From contig JAVIAB010000051.1 of NCBI GenBank assembly GCA_032433765.1, positions 154,786,554 to 154,850,553 on the forward strand: DNA of 64,000 nt, read 5' to 3'. Both the position numbers and the translations under genes were made by a program. Below the pieces are notes generated by a model that did not search any database, had not been told where the DNA came from, and was given only the letters and a program-made list of their open reading frames with translations. The stretch's first letter is position 1, and each line of letters begins with the position of its first letter. The stretch comes from Megaustenia siamemsis. Taxonomy: Eukaryota > Mollusca > Gastropoda > Stylommatophora > Ariophantidae. Positions 11,233-20,989 of this stretch are shown one piece after another.

Positions 11233-11841
11233 CATTTAATCTATTTGTGAACATCCTCAATGAAATACTGGAAACAAAATGTCTGCCACTGAACGAACAC
11301 TTTATATTCATTTATCTATTATTCCAAAGACGTCTCGGGCCGCCACTATCTTTTTATTGGTTTTCTTGTGATCAAACCAGTCTGTGCGGTCTTTATTCAA
11401 ATTATTTTAGTGTTTCATTTCAAAGTTGATCTATAAAAGTAATCATATTTAAAATTGAGAACATTTAATGTGAGCCTATTGTTATACCTTATCAAAACAA
11501 CAGTTTGAAGTGAATGTTTGAAACAGCGATAACTGCACTACCTTCACATGAGCTGAGGTTAAAAGTTACAAGTTAATTCTGCTTCGGAGTTTTAAAGTAC
11601 CCCGACTTTGTAATGGCACCAGATTACAAGCATCTCATGTCTAACATTATAGAGGCAGCCATTCTTACAGGACCAGGTAAATAATAGATTGGCATTATCA
11701 GACTATCTTTAGGTTGAGATAAGCCATAACTTTTTACTCTACAGGCGCGTCCATGTTTCTTTCATGACAAGCTTAGGATTGTATGAACCCGTTTGGAGAA
11801 CGAGCGCGTTCTAGTCCCACAATAAAATATTAAAGGCGAGC
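11233..11841. other. no recognisable feature
   Basis: AT-rich; a 97-residue ORF (11136-11429) overlaps the hAT 3' end and has no domain. Nothing else seen. Confidence 0.4.
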
Positions 11842-12675
11842 CAACATTACGATTATAAATGATGACAACAGAAGCATAGTTGACATTACGATCACAACTA
11901 TGACAACAGAAGCATAGTTCACATTACGATCACAACTATGACAACAGAAGCATAATCGACATTATGATCACAATTATGACAACAGAAGCATAGTTGACAT
12001 TACGATCACAACTATGGCAACATAAGAATAGTCGACATTACGATCACAACTATGACAACAGAAACATAGTTGACATTACGATCACAATTATGACAACAGA
12101 AGCATAGTTGACATTACGATCACAACTATGACAACAGAAGCATAATTGACATTACGATCACAATTATGACAACAGAAGCATAGTTGACATTACGATCACA
12201 ATTATGACAACAGAAACATAGTTGACATTACGATCACAATTATGACAACAGAAGCATAGTTGACATTACGATCACAACTATGACAACAGAAACATAGTTG
12301 ACATTACGATCACAATTATGACAACAGAAACATAGTTGACATTACGATCACAATTATGACAATAGAAGCATAGTTGACATTACGATCACAATTATGACAA
12401 CAGAAGCATAGTTGACATTACGATCACAATTATGACAATAGAAGCATAGTTGACATTACGATCACAATTATGACAACAGAAGCATAGTTGACATTACGAT
12501 CACAATTATGACAACAGAAGCATAGTTGACATTACGATCACAATTATGACAATAGAAGCATAGTCGACATTACGATCACAACTATGACAACAGAAGCATA
12601 GTTGACATTACGATCACAACTATGACAACAGAAGCATAGTCGACATTATGATCACAATTATGACAATAGAAACAC
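11842..12675. repeat. 38-bp minisatellite, about 22 copies
   Basis: The unit is GTTGACATTACGATCACAAC plus TATGACAACAGAAGCATA (38 bp). Variants alternate ACTATG/ATTATG and GAAGC/GAAAC/TAGAAGC. The array abuts a LINE fragment on its right. Confidence 0.93.
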
Positions 12676-13080
12676 AGTCAACATTCTACTTTCGTCTTCT
12701 TTCTTTCTTTAATTTTCTTCATGGTCTCTGCCGTCATCCATGCCTTATTCCTAGGTTCTATTTTTCCCAGCGTTTGTTCGCATATCTGTTTCCATATATC
12801 TTTTACCTGTTTCCAATGATCTCTTCTATATTTATTGTATATTCTAGTTGTTGCAGTACTTGGTATCTGTTTCATTCTGTGACTACAAATTTAACTTTAT
12901 TTCCTTGCTCTTTAAGAACCCTACTTTAAAATACTGTCCACCACATTGTGTTGTAGTATATCTTTCCAGTTTAAGTTTGACTAGCAGCAGATGATGATCT
13001 GAAGCCACATCTGCTCCTTTATATACTTTTACATCATGTAAGGATGACTTAAATTTGTTATCAATACACATATAGTCGAT
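12676..13080 (-). pseudogene. LINE endonuclease C-terminus and linker
   Basis: On the minus strand, 13071-12883 reads IDYMCIDNKFKSSLHDVKVY, then KGADVASDHHLLLVKLKLE. This is the C-terminal part of an apurinic-like endonuclease domain; SDHHL holds the catalytic His, and QIDYICI/GADVGSDHHL are usual. The linker follows in another frame (12875-12678) with WMTAETMKKIKERKK. Frame changes show decay. The downstream RT is missing. Confidence 0.78.
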
Positions 13081-13495
13081 GTCTGCCTCTGCATCTTTTA
13101 CCTTGTATTTTTCCTCTCAAGATTACTTTTAGTAGGCTGCTGTGTTTTTTTAAAAAGCCCCAAAAATCTCATGTTTTGTTTGAATTGGGAGCCGCGATAG
13201 CTCAGTGGTTAGTGAACTGGACTACCACGGACAAGGGGTAGGGTTCGATCCCAACCGACGGCTTCCGGGTTCACCCAGCCTTAAATGGGTACCGGATTTT
13301 TTTCTGGGAAAGTAAAGCAGCACGGGCGTAATACTGACCACCTTACCCCAAAAATCATGTGCTGAAGGTCTGTAAAATATAGGGCCACTAACACCATATT
13401 TCCCTATACGCCACTTGGCGTGACGGGGGTACTTTACTTTACTTTACTTACTTTTTTTTGTTTGAATTGTGTTTAGTAGTTCAGAACATTAATAC
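13081..13495 (-). mobile_element. LINE-C 3' fragment, split by a SINE
   Basis: The plus-strand text (CTGCCTCTGCATC, TTTTACCTTGTATTTTTCC, TTACTTTTAGTAGGCTG, AAAATCTCATG, then GTGTTTAGTAGTTC after the SINE) matches the antisense of the LINE-C 3' end, as at 22.63-22.76 kb and 42.32-42.44 kb. The SINE at 13188-13455 lies inside. The fragment directly abuts the endonuclease piece on its left, so two LINE fragments are joined here. Confidence 0.75.
13188..13455 (+). mobile_element. tRNA-derived SINE (main family), copy 1
   Basis: The head GAGCCGCGATAGCTCAGTGG contains an A-box-like TAGCTCAGTGG. A B-box-like GGTTCGATCCC follows, then the shared body (CCGGGTTCACCCAGCC, GGGAAAGTAAAGC, TACGCCACTTGGCGTGACGG) and a TTTAC-repeat tail. 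The 14-bp TSD TTTTGTTTGAATTG is at 13174-13187 and 13456-13469. It is inserted in a LINE-C fragment. Confidence 0.93.
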
Positions 13496-13569
13496 GTTAG
13501 TTATTATCACAAAACTCACAATAATACATTATTACACCAGTTAATTTTACAATGTAGTATTATTACAAT

Positions 13570-13835
13570 GAGAGCCGCGATAGCTCAGTGGTTAGTGAAA
13601 TAGACTACAAAGGACAAGAGGTAGGGTTCGATCCCAACCGACGGCTTTCGGTTCACCCAGCCTTTAATGGGTACCGGATATTTTTCTGGGAAAGTAAAGC
13701 GGCACGAGCGTAATACCGACCACATTACCCCAAAAATCATGTGCCGAGGGTCTGTAAAAGTTATGGTCACTAACACCATATTCCCTATACGCCACTTGGC
13801 GTGAGGAGGGGAGGGGTACTTTACTTTACTTTTAC
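13570..13835 (+). mobile_element. tRNA-derived SINE (main family), copy 2
   Basis: Same head, body and TTTAC tail as copy 1, with a few substitutions (AAATAGACTACAAAGG in the head). TSD TATTATTACAAT at 13558-13569 and 13836-13847. Confidence 0.93.
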
Positions 13836-13847
13836 TATTATTACAAT

Positions 13848-14229
13848 AGACACCAGCTGATTTTACAAAGTAGTATTATTACAATAGAATCACGGATTGT
13901 ACTTAACATGTACATTCAAGACACAAATATCCTAAATTTAAAATAAAAAAAACTGTAACACTATGGAGCAAATGCTACTTTACCGAAATGAATGCGACAC
14001 TCTAAAACGTTCAGGTTTGGCAAGACTCAATAGCGACTGCAAAATGTCGTGAGAAATGTTTCAACCACGTGACAAAACATCAATAAATTACAAGCGCTTT
14101 GCAAAATCAAATAAAAGCGATTAAAATGTAGAGAAAAGTTTGCTCAAATTAGAGATAATTAAAATAGAATTAGGACAAGAATCCTTGTTTCCTCAAATAT
14201 TAAATCAGATGATGGAACTATTACAAGGA
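13848..14229. other. no recognisable feature
   Basis: AT-rich host-like DNA with short direct repetitions of ACCAGNTNATTTTACAA flanking SINE copy 2. No gene. Confidence 0.4.
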
Positions 14230-14243
14230 ATGTTGTCAGTAAG

Positions 14244-14612
14244 TAAAGTAAAGTAGTAAAGTACCCCCTTCACGCCAAGTGGCGTATAGGGAAATATGGT
14301 GTTAGTGACCCTATATTTTACAGACCTTCAGCACCTGATTTTTGGGGTAATGTGGTCGGTATTACGCCCGTGCTGCTTTTACTTTCCCAGAAAAAATCCG
14401 GTACCCATTTAAGGCTGGGTGAACCCGGAGCCGTCGGTTGGGATCGAACCCTACCCCTTGTCCGTAGTAGTCCAGTTCACTAACCACTGAGCTATCGCGG
14501 CTCCTACTAATTTTTAGGGAATTAGTAAAACCCAGGTGTCCTCGCCAGGGTACGAACCCGGCTGTTGCCGTGGTAAGCCAACCGCCTATCGATTGCGCTA
14601 ACCGGACACCCT
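14244..14612 (-). mobile_element. dimeric SINE: extra tRNA-like head joined to the main SINE
   Basis: On the minus strand the element reads, 5' to 3': a 77-nt tRNA-like unit (14611-14535), a linker of about 31 nt holding the hairpin ACTAATT/AATTAGT, then the complete main-family SINE (14503-14244) ending in TTTAC repeats. The whole composite is flanked by the 14-bp TSD ATGTTGTCAGTAAG at 14230-14243 and 14613-14626. No such TSD is placed between the two parts. The two heads therefore moved together as one element. No other copy in the window has the extra head. Confidence 0.85.
14535..14611 (-). other. tRNA-like head of the dimeric SINE
   Basis: It begins GGGTGTCCGGTTAGCGCAAT and ends CTGGCGAGGACACC. 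A-box-like sequence (TAGCGCAA..AGG) and B-box-like GGTTCGTACCC are present, and CCGGG/CCTGG can form a T-arm around TTCGTAC. GGTGTCC and GGACACC are perfectly complementary, but three extra bases separate the T-arm from this end. It is tRNA-derived, not a functional tRNA. RNA polymerase III promotion is inferred from the boxes. Confidence 0.75.
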
Positions 14613-14764
14613 ATGTTGTCAGTAAGATTTTACATATATATGTATATGCCTTTGACAGACGGTTGGTAGCAAGCAATCATGATACATCAGTAAATTGATA
14701 ACATATTAGTGTCTTATGCTGGATGCTGTTTTGCTAAACAGCTTCTATGGTGGCTAAATCTGCC

Positions 14765-15040
14765 AATATTGGATAGATAGGATAGATAAGATAGATAGAT
14801 AAGATAGATAAGATAGATAAGATAGATAAGATAGATGGATAGATGGATGGATGGATGGATGGATGGATGGATGGATGGATGGATGGATGGGTGGATGGGT
14901 GGGTGGGTGGGTGGATGGATGGATGGATGTATGGATGTATGGATGGATGGATGGATGGATGGATGGATGGATGGATGGATGGATGGATGGATGGATGGAT
15001 GGATGGATGGATGGATGGATGGATGGATAGATAGATAGAT
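14765..15040. repeat. tetranucleotide microsatellite, GATA/GATG
   Basis: About 60 bp of GATA-type repeats, then more than 200 bp of GGAT repeats with a few GGGT variants. It lies immediately 3' of a minus-strand LINE (15055 onward) whose tail is ATCTATCTATC, so the tract probably grew from that LINE tail. Long GWMD/SIHP ORFs here are artefacts. Confidence 0.95.
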
Positions 15041-15054
15041 CCGGGAACAGAACG

Positions 15055-16275
15055 AACAAGATGTATTCGTGGTGCCTGGCCTCGTCTCCGTTCTTCTTCG
15101 ACTTTTGTCTACTGAATTTGATATCAATTTTGCCTCGAATCGAATGTTGCTGTGCCATTTTTAATTTTGTTCTCCACGTGCTACGATCTGCAGCCAGATC
15201 CTCCCAGTTTTTTTTTTTTTTCACTGATAGAGAATCCACTCAAGCAAGCCCTGCAAACATCTTTATATCTCAGCACTGGTCGGCCCTTAGGTCTCTTTCC
15301 GTCCTTAAGTTCGCCATAAATTATACGTTTGGGTATAAGAATGCTTCCCATTCTTCTTACATGAACCAGCCACCTTAGTCTCCGACTCTAGATGTTGCCA
15401 TGATGGACGGGAGTTTGGCTCATTGTAAGACATCGGAGTTGGTTACTTTGTCCTGCCATTTGTTGTTCATAATCTTTCAAAGGCAACGCACATGAGAGCT
15501 GTTTAACCTCTTCTCATGCCTTGCGTAGGTAGTCTAAGTTTCTGATCCGTATAGAAGTGAACTAAGCACACAAATTTGGTAAATTTGAATCTGTGTCCTG
15601 AGTGTTGGTCCATGCGCTATCTTTAAGTTTACCAAATGTCGATGCTGCTTTTCTAATTCGGAAATTTATTTCTTCTTCAAGGGAGACAGTGGTTGTGACC
15701 ATAGAACTCGAAATAGGTGAACTTTCTCACAGATTCAAGGAGTGTGTTATATAACTGCGGGACTGGCTACACATTGTTGAAGCACCATGGTCTTCTGGAT
15801 ACTTATTAACAGGGAGATTAAATCACATGATCTAGCTAGACGGTCAATCATTGACTGCTCTTTTTCCTGCAGTTGGCGGAGATTAAAAATCATATCGGTG
15901 GTTGACCGTCCAGCTCTAAACCTTCACTGGGTCTCAGGAAGGATACGTTCCGCCACTTGGTGTAGGCGCTTTAAAATAATTCTTGGGAAGGCCTTTCCAG
16001 TTATACTCAGGAGGGATATACCTCTGTAGTTGTTACAGTCGCCCTTGTCCCCTTTATTTTGATATAATGTTACGATCTTAGCATTTTTCATGTCCTGGGG
16101 TATATCTGCGTTTCTCCAGCATTTGACAAGGAGTTTGTAGAAAAAAGGGGCGGTGGAGGAGGGTGGGTTCAGGAATGTTTCAAGATTATCTTTGAGTTAG
16201 CGATGTTATCGACATGGACAGGGATGTTGTCGTCACCTGAAGCTTTCACACTTAAGTGATCATGGATGACATCGA
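15055..16275 (-). pseudogene. LINE-E reverse transcriptase, decayed
   Basis: Minus-strand translation with frame changes gives, in order: KASGDDNIPVHV, KNAKIVTLYQ-like then NKGDKGDCNNYRGI-like, an RT motif region near 15.9 kb (ERILPETQxRF, AGRSTTDMIF-like), LYGSETWTTY-like, an SRVGDGWLVHVRRM-like segment, ILIPKRIIYGELKDGKRPKG and finally [12 protein letters not shown]. This is the 3' half of a LINE ORF, and the final DRSTW is the usual DRxxWR end. Stops and frameshifts are frequent. The 5' side ends at the 35-bp minisatellite (16.3 kb), and the 3' tail merges into the GATA/GATG tract. Confidence 0.8.
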
Positions 16276-16305
16276 AGATTTTACATAAATATGTTTCAAA
16301 CAAGA

Positions 16306-17160
16306 AATGATAGACATAGCAGTGAAAAACAGCAACATGAAATGATATACATAGCAGTGAAAAACAGCAACAAGAAATGATAGACATAGCAGTGAAAAAC
16401 AGCAACAAGAAATGATAGACATAGCAGTGAAAAACAGCAACATGAAATGATATAGACATAGCAGTGAAAAACAGCAACAAGAAATGATAGACATAGCAGT
16501 GAAAAACAGCAACAAAAAATGATAGACATAGCAGTGACAAACAGCAACATGAAATGATAGACATAGCAGTGACAAACAGCAACAAGAAATGATAGACATA
16601 GCAGTGACAAACAGCAACAAGAAATGATAGACATAGCAGTGAAAAACAGCAACATGAAATGATAGACATAGCAGTGAAAAACAGCAACATGAAATGATAG
16701 ACATAGCAGTGAAAAACAGCAACATGAAATGATAGACATAGCAGTGAAAAACAGCAACAAGAAATGATAGACATAGCAGTGAAAAACAGCAACACGAAAT
16801 GATAGACATAGCAGTGACAAACAGCAACATGAAATGATAGACATAGAAGTGACAAACAGCAACATGAAATGATAGACATAGCAGTGACAAACAGCAACAT
16901 GAAATGATAGACATAGCAGTGACAAACAGCAACATGAAATGATAGACATAGCAGTGACAAACAGCAACATGAAATGATAGACATAGCAGTGACAAACAGC
17001 AACATGAAATGATAGACATAGCAGTGACAAACAGCAACATGAAATGATAGAAATAGCAGTGAAAAAACAGCAACATGAAATGATAGAAATAGCAGTGACA
17101 AACAGCAACATGAAATGATAGAAATAGCAGTGAAAAACAGCACAACGAAATGATAGACAT
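16306..17160. repeat. 35-bp minisatellite, about 24 copies
   Basis: The unit is GAAATGATAGACATAGCAGT plus GACAAACAGCAACAT (35 bp). Variants GAAAAAC/GACAAAC and ACATG/ACAAG are clustered. The antisense strand has no stops in three frames, giving spurious ORFs of 271-402 aa. Confidence 0.95.
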
Positions 17161-17214
17161 AATACTGAATGAAATCACAAGAAATGAAAGATATAGTGGG
17201 AAATGAAAGCAACA

Positions 17215-17925
17215 AGAAAGTCTCAGCGTCAATATTAAGAAAATAGAAGTAAAAGTCATAATCGAAGAAACAACGATGTTCATCATGCAACATAAAAATA
17301 GGCAGGACAAGTCTGAAACAAGTGCAACGCGTCAAATACTCTGGCACAATAATAAAATCAGATGGAAGATGCTCCACGGAAATAAAAAGCAGAATAGCTC
17401 AGGACAAAGTAGCAATTTCGGAAAATTAAAAATATCTTGTACAAGTCAATGTCAAAAGAAGTGAGAAACAGTATTCATCGGTGCTATATAGAACTAATTC
17501 TGATTTATGGAAGCGAATCACGGACAGTGGACACACATATTAAAAGACGATTAGAGGACACAGAGATGGGATTTCTCAGACGAATGTTGAGAGTTCCATG
17601 AACAGCTAAATAGACACAAAAAAAGGAAATTCTCAAAGAGACCACCAACACAACAAATGAACTCCTAAAAAAAAAAACAGAAAGGAACAAACGCCTTTTT
17701 TTCGGGCACATCTTGTGAAGATGAGAATTGGGACATTTGGTTGCAGCTATAAAAATACAGGGAAAGAGAGAATGCGGACAAATAAAAAAAGAGAGAAGAT
17801 ACAAGATATATTGGTGTCATGGAAAGAAGTCAAGAACAAACTTGATATGCAGTAGTATGGATAGAAGATTGTGGTAGACATGGTCGCCTATGCTAATCTG
17901 GTATGGCACATGATGACGGTATTGA
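17215..17925 (+). pseudogene. LINE 3' region relic (LINE-G-like)
   Basis: Frame-switched translation shows the thumb/C-terminal part of a LINE ORF: EVRNSIHRCYIELILIYGSE, then a TVDTHIKRRLEDTEMGFLRR segment, MLRVP, KKEILKE, RLFFGHIL, IKIQGKRE and DRRLW. The same series occurs at 49.0-49.6 kb. Multiple in-frame stops; no RT core. Confidence 0.75.
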
Positions 17926-17934
17926 TCCAATATC

Positions 17935-19110
17935 TGTTTATTTGACCGACACAACACAGAAACTAAACTCGACCAGTGCAAGACAGGAGCCGAACTCGAC
18001 CAGTGCAAGACAGGAACTATACTGCGTCAGTACATTACTGATAACAAATTTTACCAGTACAATGCAGATGCCAAACTTGACCAGTAAAATACAGATACAA
18101 TTTAGACAAGAACAGTAGAGATACAATTTAGACAAGAACAATAGAGATACAATCTGGACAAGAAAAATAAAGATACAATCTGGACAAGAACAACAGAGAT
18201 AAAATCTGGACAAGAACAAGAGGTACAATCTAGACAAGAACAATAGAGATACAATCTGGACAAGAACAATAGAGATACAATCTGAACAAGAACAATAGAG
18301 ATGCAATCTGGACAAGAACAATAGAGATACAATCTGGACAAGAACAATAGAGATACAATCTGGACAAAAACAATAGAGATACAATTTAGACAAGAACAAT
18401 AGAGATACAATCTGGACAAGAACAATAGAGATACAATCTGGACAAGAACAATAGAGATACAATCTGAACAAGAACAATAGAGATACAATCTGGACAAGAA
18501 CAATAGAGATACAATCCGGACAAGAACAATAGAGATACAATCTGGACAAGAACAATAGAGATACAATCTGGACAAGAACAATAGAGATACAATCTGGACA
18601 GGAACAATAGAGATACAATCTGGACAAGAACAATAGAGATACAATCTGGACAAGAACAATAGAGATACAATCTGGACAAGAACAATAGAGATACAATCTG
18701 GACAAGAACAATAGAGATGCAATCTGGACAAGAACAATAGAGATACAATCTGGACAAGAACAATAGAGATACAATCTGGACAAAAACAATAGAGATACAA
18801 TTTAGACAAGAACAATAGAGATACAATCTGGACAAGAACAATAGAGATACAATCTGGACAAGAACAATAGAGATACAATCTGGACAAGAACAATAGAGAT
18901 ACAATCTGGACAAGAACAATAGAGATAAAATCTGGACAAGAACAATAGAGATACAATCTGGACAAGAACAATAGAGATACAATCCGGACAAGAACAATAG
19001 CGATACAATCTGGACAAGAACAATAGAGATACAATCTGGACAAGAACAATAGATATACAATCTGGACAAGAACAATAGAGATACAATCTGGACAAGAACA
19101 ATAGAGAAAG
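17935..19110. repeat. 26-bp minisatellite, about 39 core copies plus degenerate flank
   Basis: The core unit ACAATCTGGACAAGAACAAT plus AGAGAT (26 bp) is very uniform from 18108 to 19107. From 17935 to 18107 the same period continues with degenerate units (CGACCAGTGCAAGACAGGAG and similar). Related degenerate units reappear at 19590-19660. Antisense ORFs (up to 315 aa, YLYCSCPDCISIVLVQIVSL) are artefacts. Confidence 0.93.
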
Positions 19111-19200
19111 AAAACTCGATAGCAAACACATCAACCTACCAGTACAATACATATCGGTTATAGATTAATGAGTTTAATTTGTATAGTTTGTTTGTTATAC

Positions 19201-19223
19201 CTGATGAAGGCTTTTGCCGAAAC
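19201..19223 (+). other. hammerhead-ribozyme-like core, probably degenerate
   Basis: CTGATGA (19201-19207), a GGC/GCC stem with a TTTT loop, then GAAAC (19219-19223) match the conserved hammerhead core order CUGAUGA-stem II-GAAA. A GTC triplet follows at 19231-19233, where a cleavage triplet would sit in a type I layout with a very short stem III. I cannot form a convincing stem I from the flanks. Such cores are known in Penelope-like and other retroelements. Activity is not supported. Confidence 0.35.
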
Positions 19224-19311
19224 GTTTGCAGTCTTTCTAATAGTTTAGCTGCTCCATACCATTTTATGTTTATTTTATGACAATACATATACCAAACTCA
19301 TTCATCATAAT

Positions 19312-19565
19312 AAGTAGAAAAGAGTCCCCGTCACGCCATGTGGCGTATAGGGAATATGGTATTAGTGACCATACATTTTACAGACCTTCAGCACATGATT
19401 TTTGGGGTAATGTGATCGGCATTACGCCAGTACCGTTTTACTTTCCCAGAAAAAATTCGGTACCCATTTAAGGCTAGGTGAACCAGGAAGCCGTCGGTTG
19501 GGATCGAACCCTACACCTAGTCTTTGTAGTCCAGTTCACTAACCACTGAGCTATCGCGGCTCACC
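19312..19565 (-). mobile_element. tRNA-derived SINE (main family), copy 4
   Basis: Full head-to-tail copy in reverse orientation: head GAGCCGCGATAGCTCAGTGG at 19561-19542, body with GGTTCGATCCC, CACCTAGCC and GGGAAAGTAAA, and a short degraded tail. The TSD ATTCATCATAAT (19300-19311) against ATTCAGCATAAT (19566-19577) matches 11 of 12. It sits within degenerate 26-bp repeat territory. Confidence 0.9.
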
Positions 19566-19741
19566 ATTCAGCATAATGCAACAAACAAACTCGGCCACTG
19601 CAATATAAAACCAAATTCGACAAGTAAAATGCAGAAACTAAACTCGACAATACAGAAACTAAAGTAATGACAAACGAGAGATTCTTGCTTTCAGTATTTT
19701 CTAAAGGATAAATACTTGTTGGGAAAGAATAGAAAATGAAA

Positions 19742-20808
19742 TATCCCAATAAGTGCCCAACATGTACTCTCAATAAGTGCAAAACAGGTACTCTCAATAA
19801 GTGCCCAACAGGTACTCTCAATAAGGGCCCAACAGGTACTCTCAATAAGTGCCCAACAGGTACTCTCAATAAGTGCCCAACAGGTACTCTCAATAAGTGC
19901 CCAACAGGTACTCTCAATAAGTGCCCAACAGGTACTCTCAATAAGTGCCCAACAGGTACTCTCAATAAGTGCCCAACAGGTACTCTCAATAAGTGCCCAA
20001 CAGATACTCTCAATAAGTGCCCAACAGGTACTCTCAATAAGTGCCCAACAGGTACTCTCAATAAGTGCCCAACAGATACTCTCAATAAGTGCCCAACAGG
20101 TACTCTCAATAAGTGCCCAACAGGTACTCTCAATAAGTGCCCAACAGGTACTCTCAATAAGTGCCCAACAGGTACTCTCAATAAGTGCCCAACAGATACT
20201 CTCAATAAGTGCCCAACAGGTACTCTCAATAACTGCCCAACAGGTACTCTCAATAAGTGCCCAACAGGTACTCTCAATAAGTGCCCAACAGATACTCTCA
20301 ATAAGTGCAAAACAGGTACTCTCAATAAGTGCCCAACAGGTACTCTCAATAAGTGCCCAACAGGTACTCTCAATAAGTGCAAAACAGGTACTCTCAATAA
20401 GTGCCCAACAGGTACTCTCAATAAGTGCCCAACAGATACTCTCAATAAGTGCCCAACAGGTACTCTCAATAAGTGCCCAACAGATACTCTCAATAAGTGC
20501 CCAACAGGTACTCTCAATAAGTGCCCAACAGGTACTCTCAATAAGTGCCCAACAGGTAATAGTAATGGAAGGCCCCGGTGTCACTGCAAACGAATTAAAA
20601 TCCATAATTGCTTATCCGCCCGTGCCAATGGAATCATCCGAATTATAAACTCCTCTCCAAACAAAGAATGGTAGCTGCAGTCCCCGTCATAGCAGTCTCA
20701 GCACACGCCAAAAGAAATAAGGCGAAACCGCACAAAAAGTGAACACAGCCCAACAGGTACTCTCAATAAGTGACCAACAGGTACTCTAGATAAGTGGCCA
20801 ACAGGTAC
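19742..20808. repeat. 24-bp minisatellite, about 36 copies, interrupted
   Basis: The unit CCCAACAGGTACTCTCAATA plus AGTG (24 bp) runs from 19742 to 20558 and resumes at 20748-20808 after a 189-bp insertion. With a 24-bp unit all frames lacking stops stay open, giving a 312-residue plus-strand ORF (KCPTGTLN repeats) and two antisense ORFs; none is a supported gene. Confidence 0.95.
20559..20747 (-). mobile_element. element X, truncated copy inside the 24-bp array
   Basis: The sequence GGAAGGCCCCGGTGTCACTG through AAGGCGAAACCGCAC and AAGTGAACACA is shared with 39.60-39.80 kb (opposite strand) and 41.05-41.25 kb. The array motif GCCCAACAGGTA appears on both sides (20547-20558 and 20748-20759), consistent with a 12-bp TSD made from the target repeat. 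With the longer copies as reference, this is the 3'-terminal 189 bp of a larger element. Confidence 0.78.
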
Positions 20809-20989
20809 AATCACACAGTGACAAGGGCCAGACGCTGAAGATGTAAAAGGTAGGCATTTCTAATAAACTGAAGATCCGTTCTGAGAGATGAGGTGCACTG
20901 AACTCTGATAAAAGGAGAACATGAGGCAGCGAAGGGAGAACAAGATGGTGAACAGTGAAGAACATGTGGCAGACATGTTGTTAACGTTC

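Noticed and set aside
13188..13262. Functional tRNA gene at SINE heads
   Set aside because: The same sequence recurs as the head of many SINE copies with TSDs; stems are incomplete.
12676..13495. Single contiguous LINE with endonuclease followed by 3' end
   Set aside because: On the minus strand the 3' fragment lies upstream of the endonuclease fragment, the wrong order for one element, so these are two joined fragments.
14535..14611. Functional tRNA gene
   Set aside because: The A and B boxes are present, but the spacing between T-arm and acceptor end is wrong and it is embedded in a TSD-bounded SINE.
16169..17377. 402- and 352-residue antisense ORFs rich in Cys, Phe and Leu
   Set aside because: 35-bp array without antisense stops; three frames are open at once, and the ends run into LINE relics.
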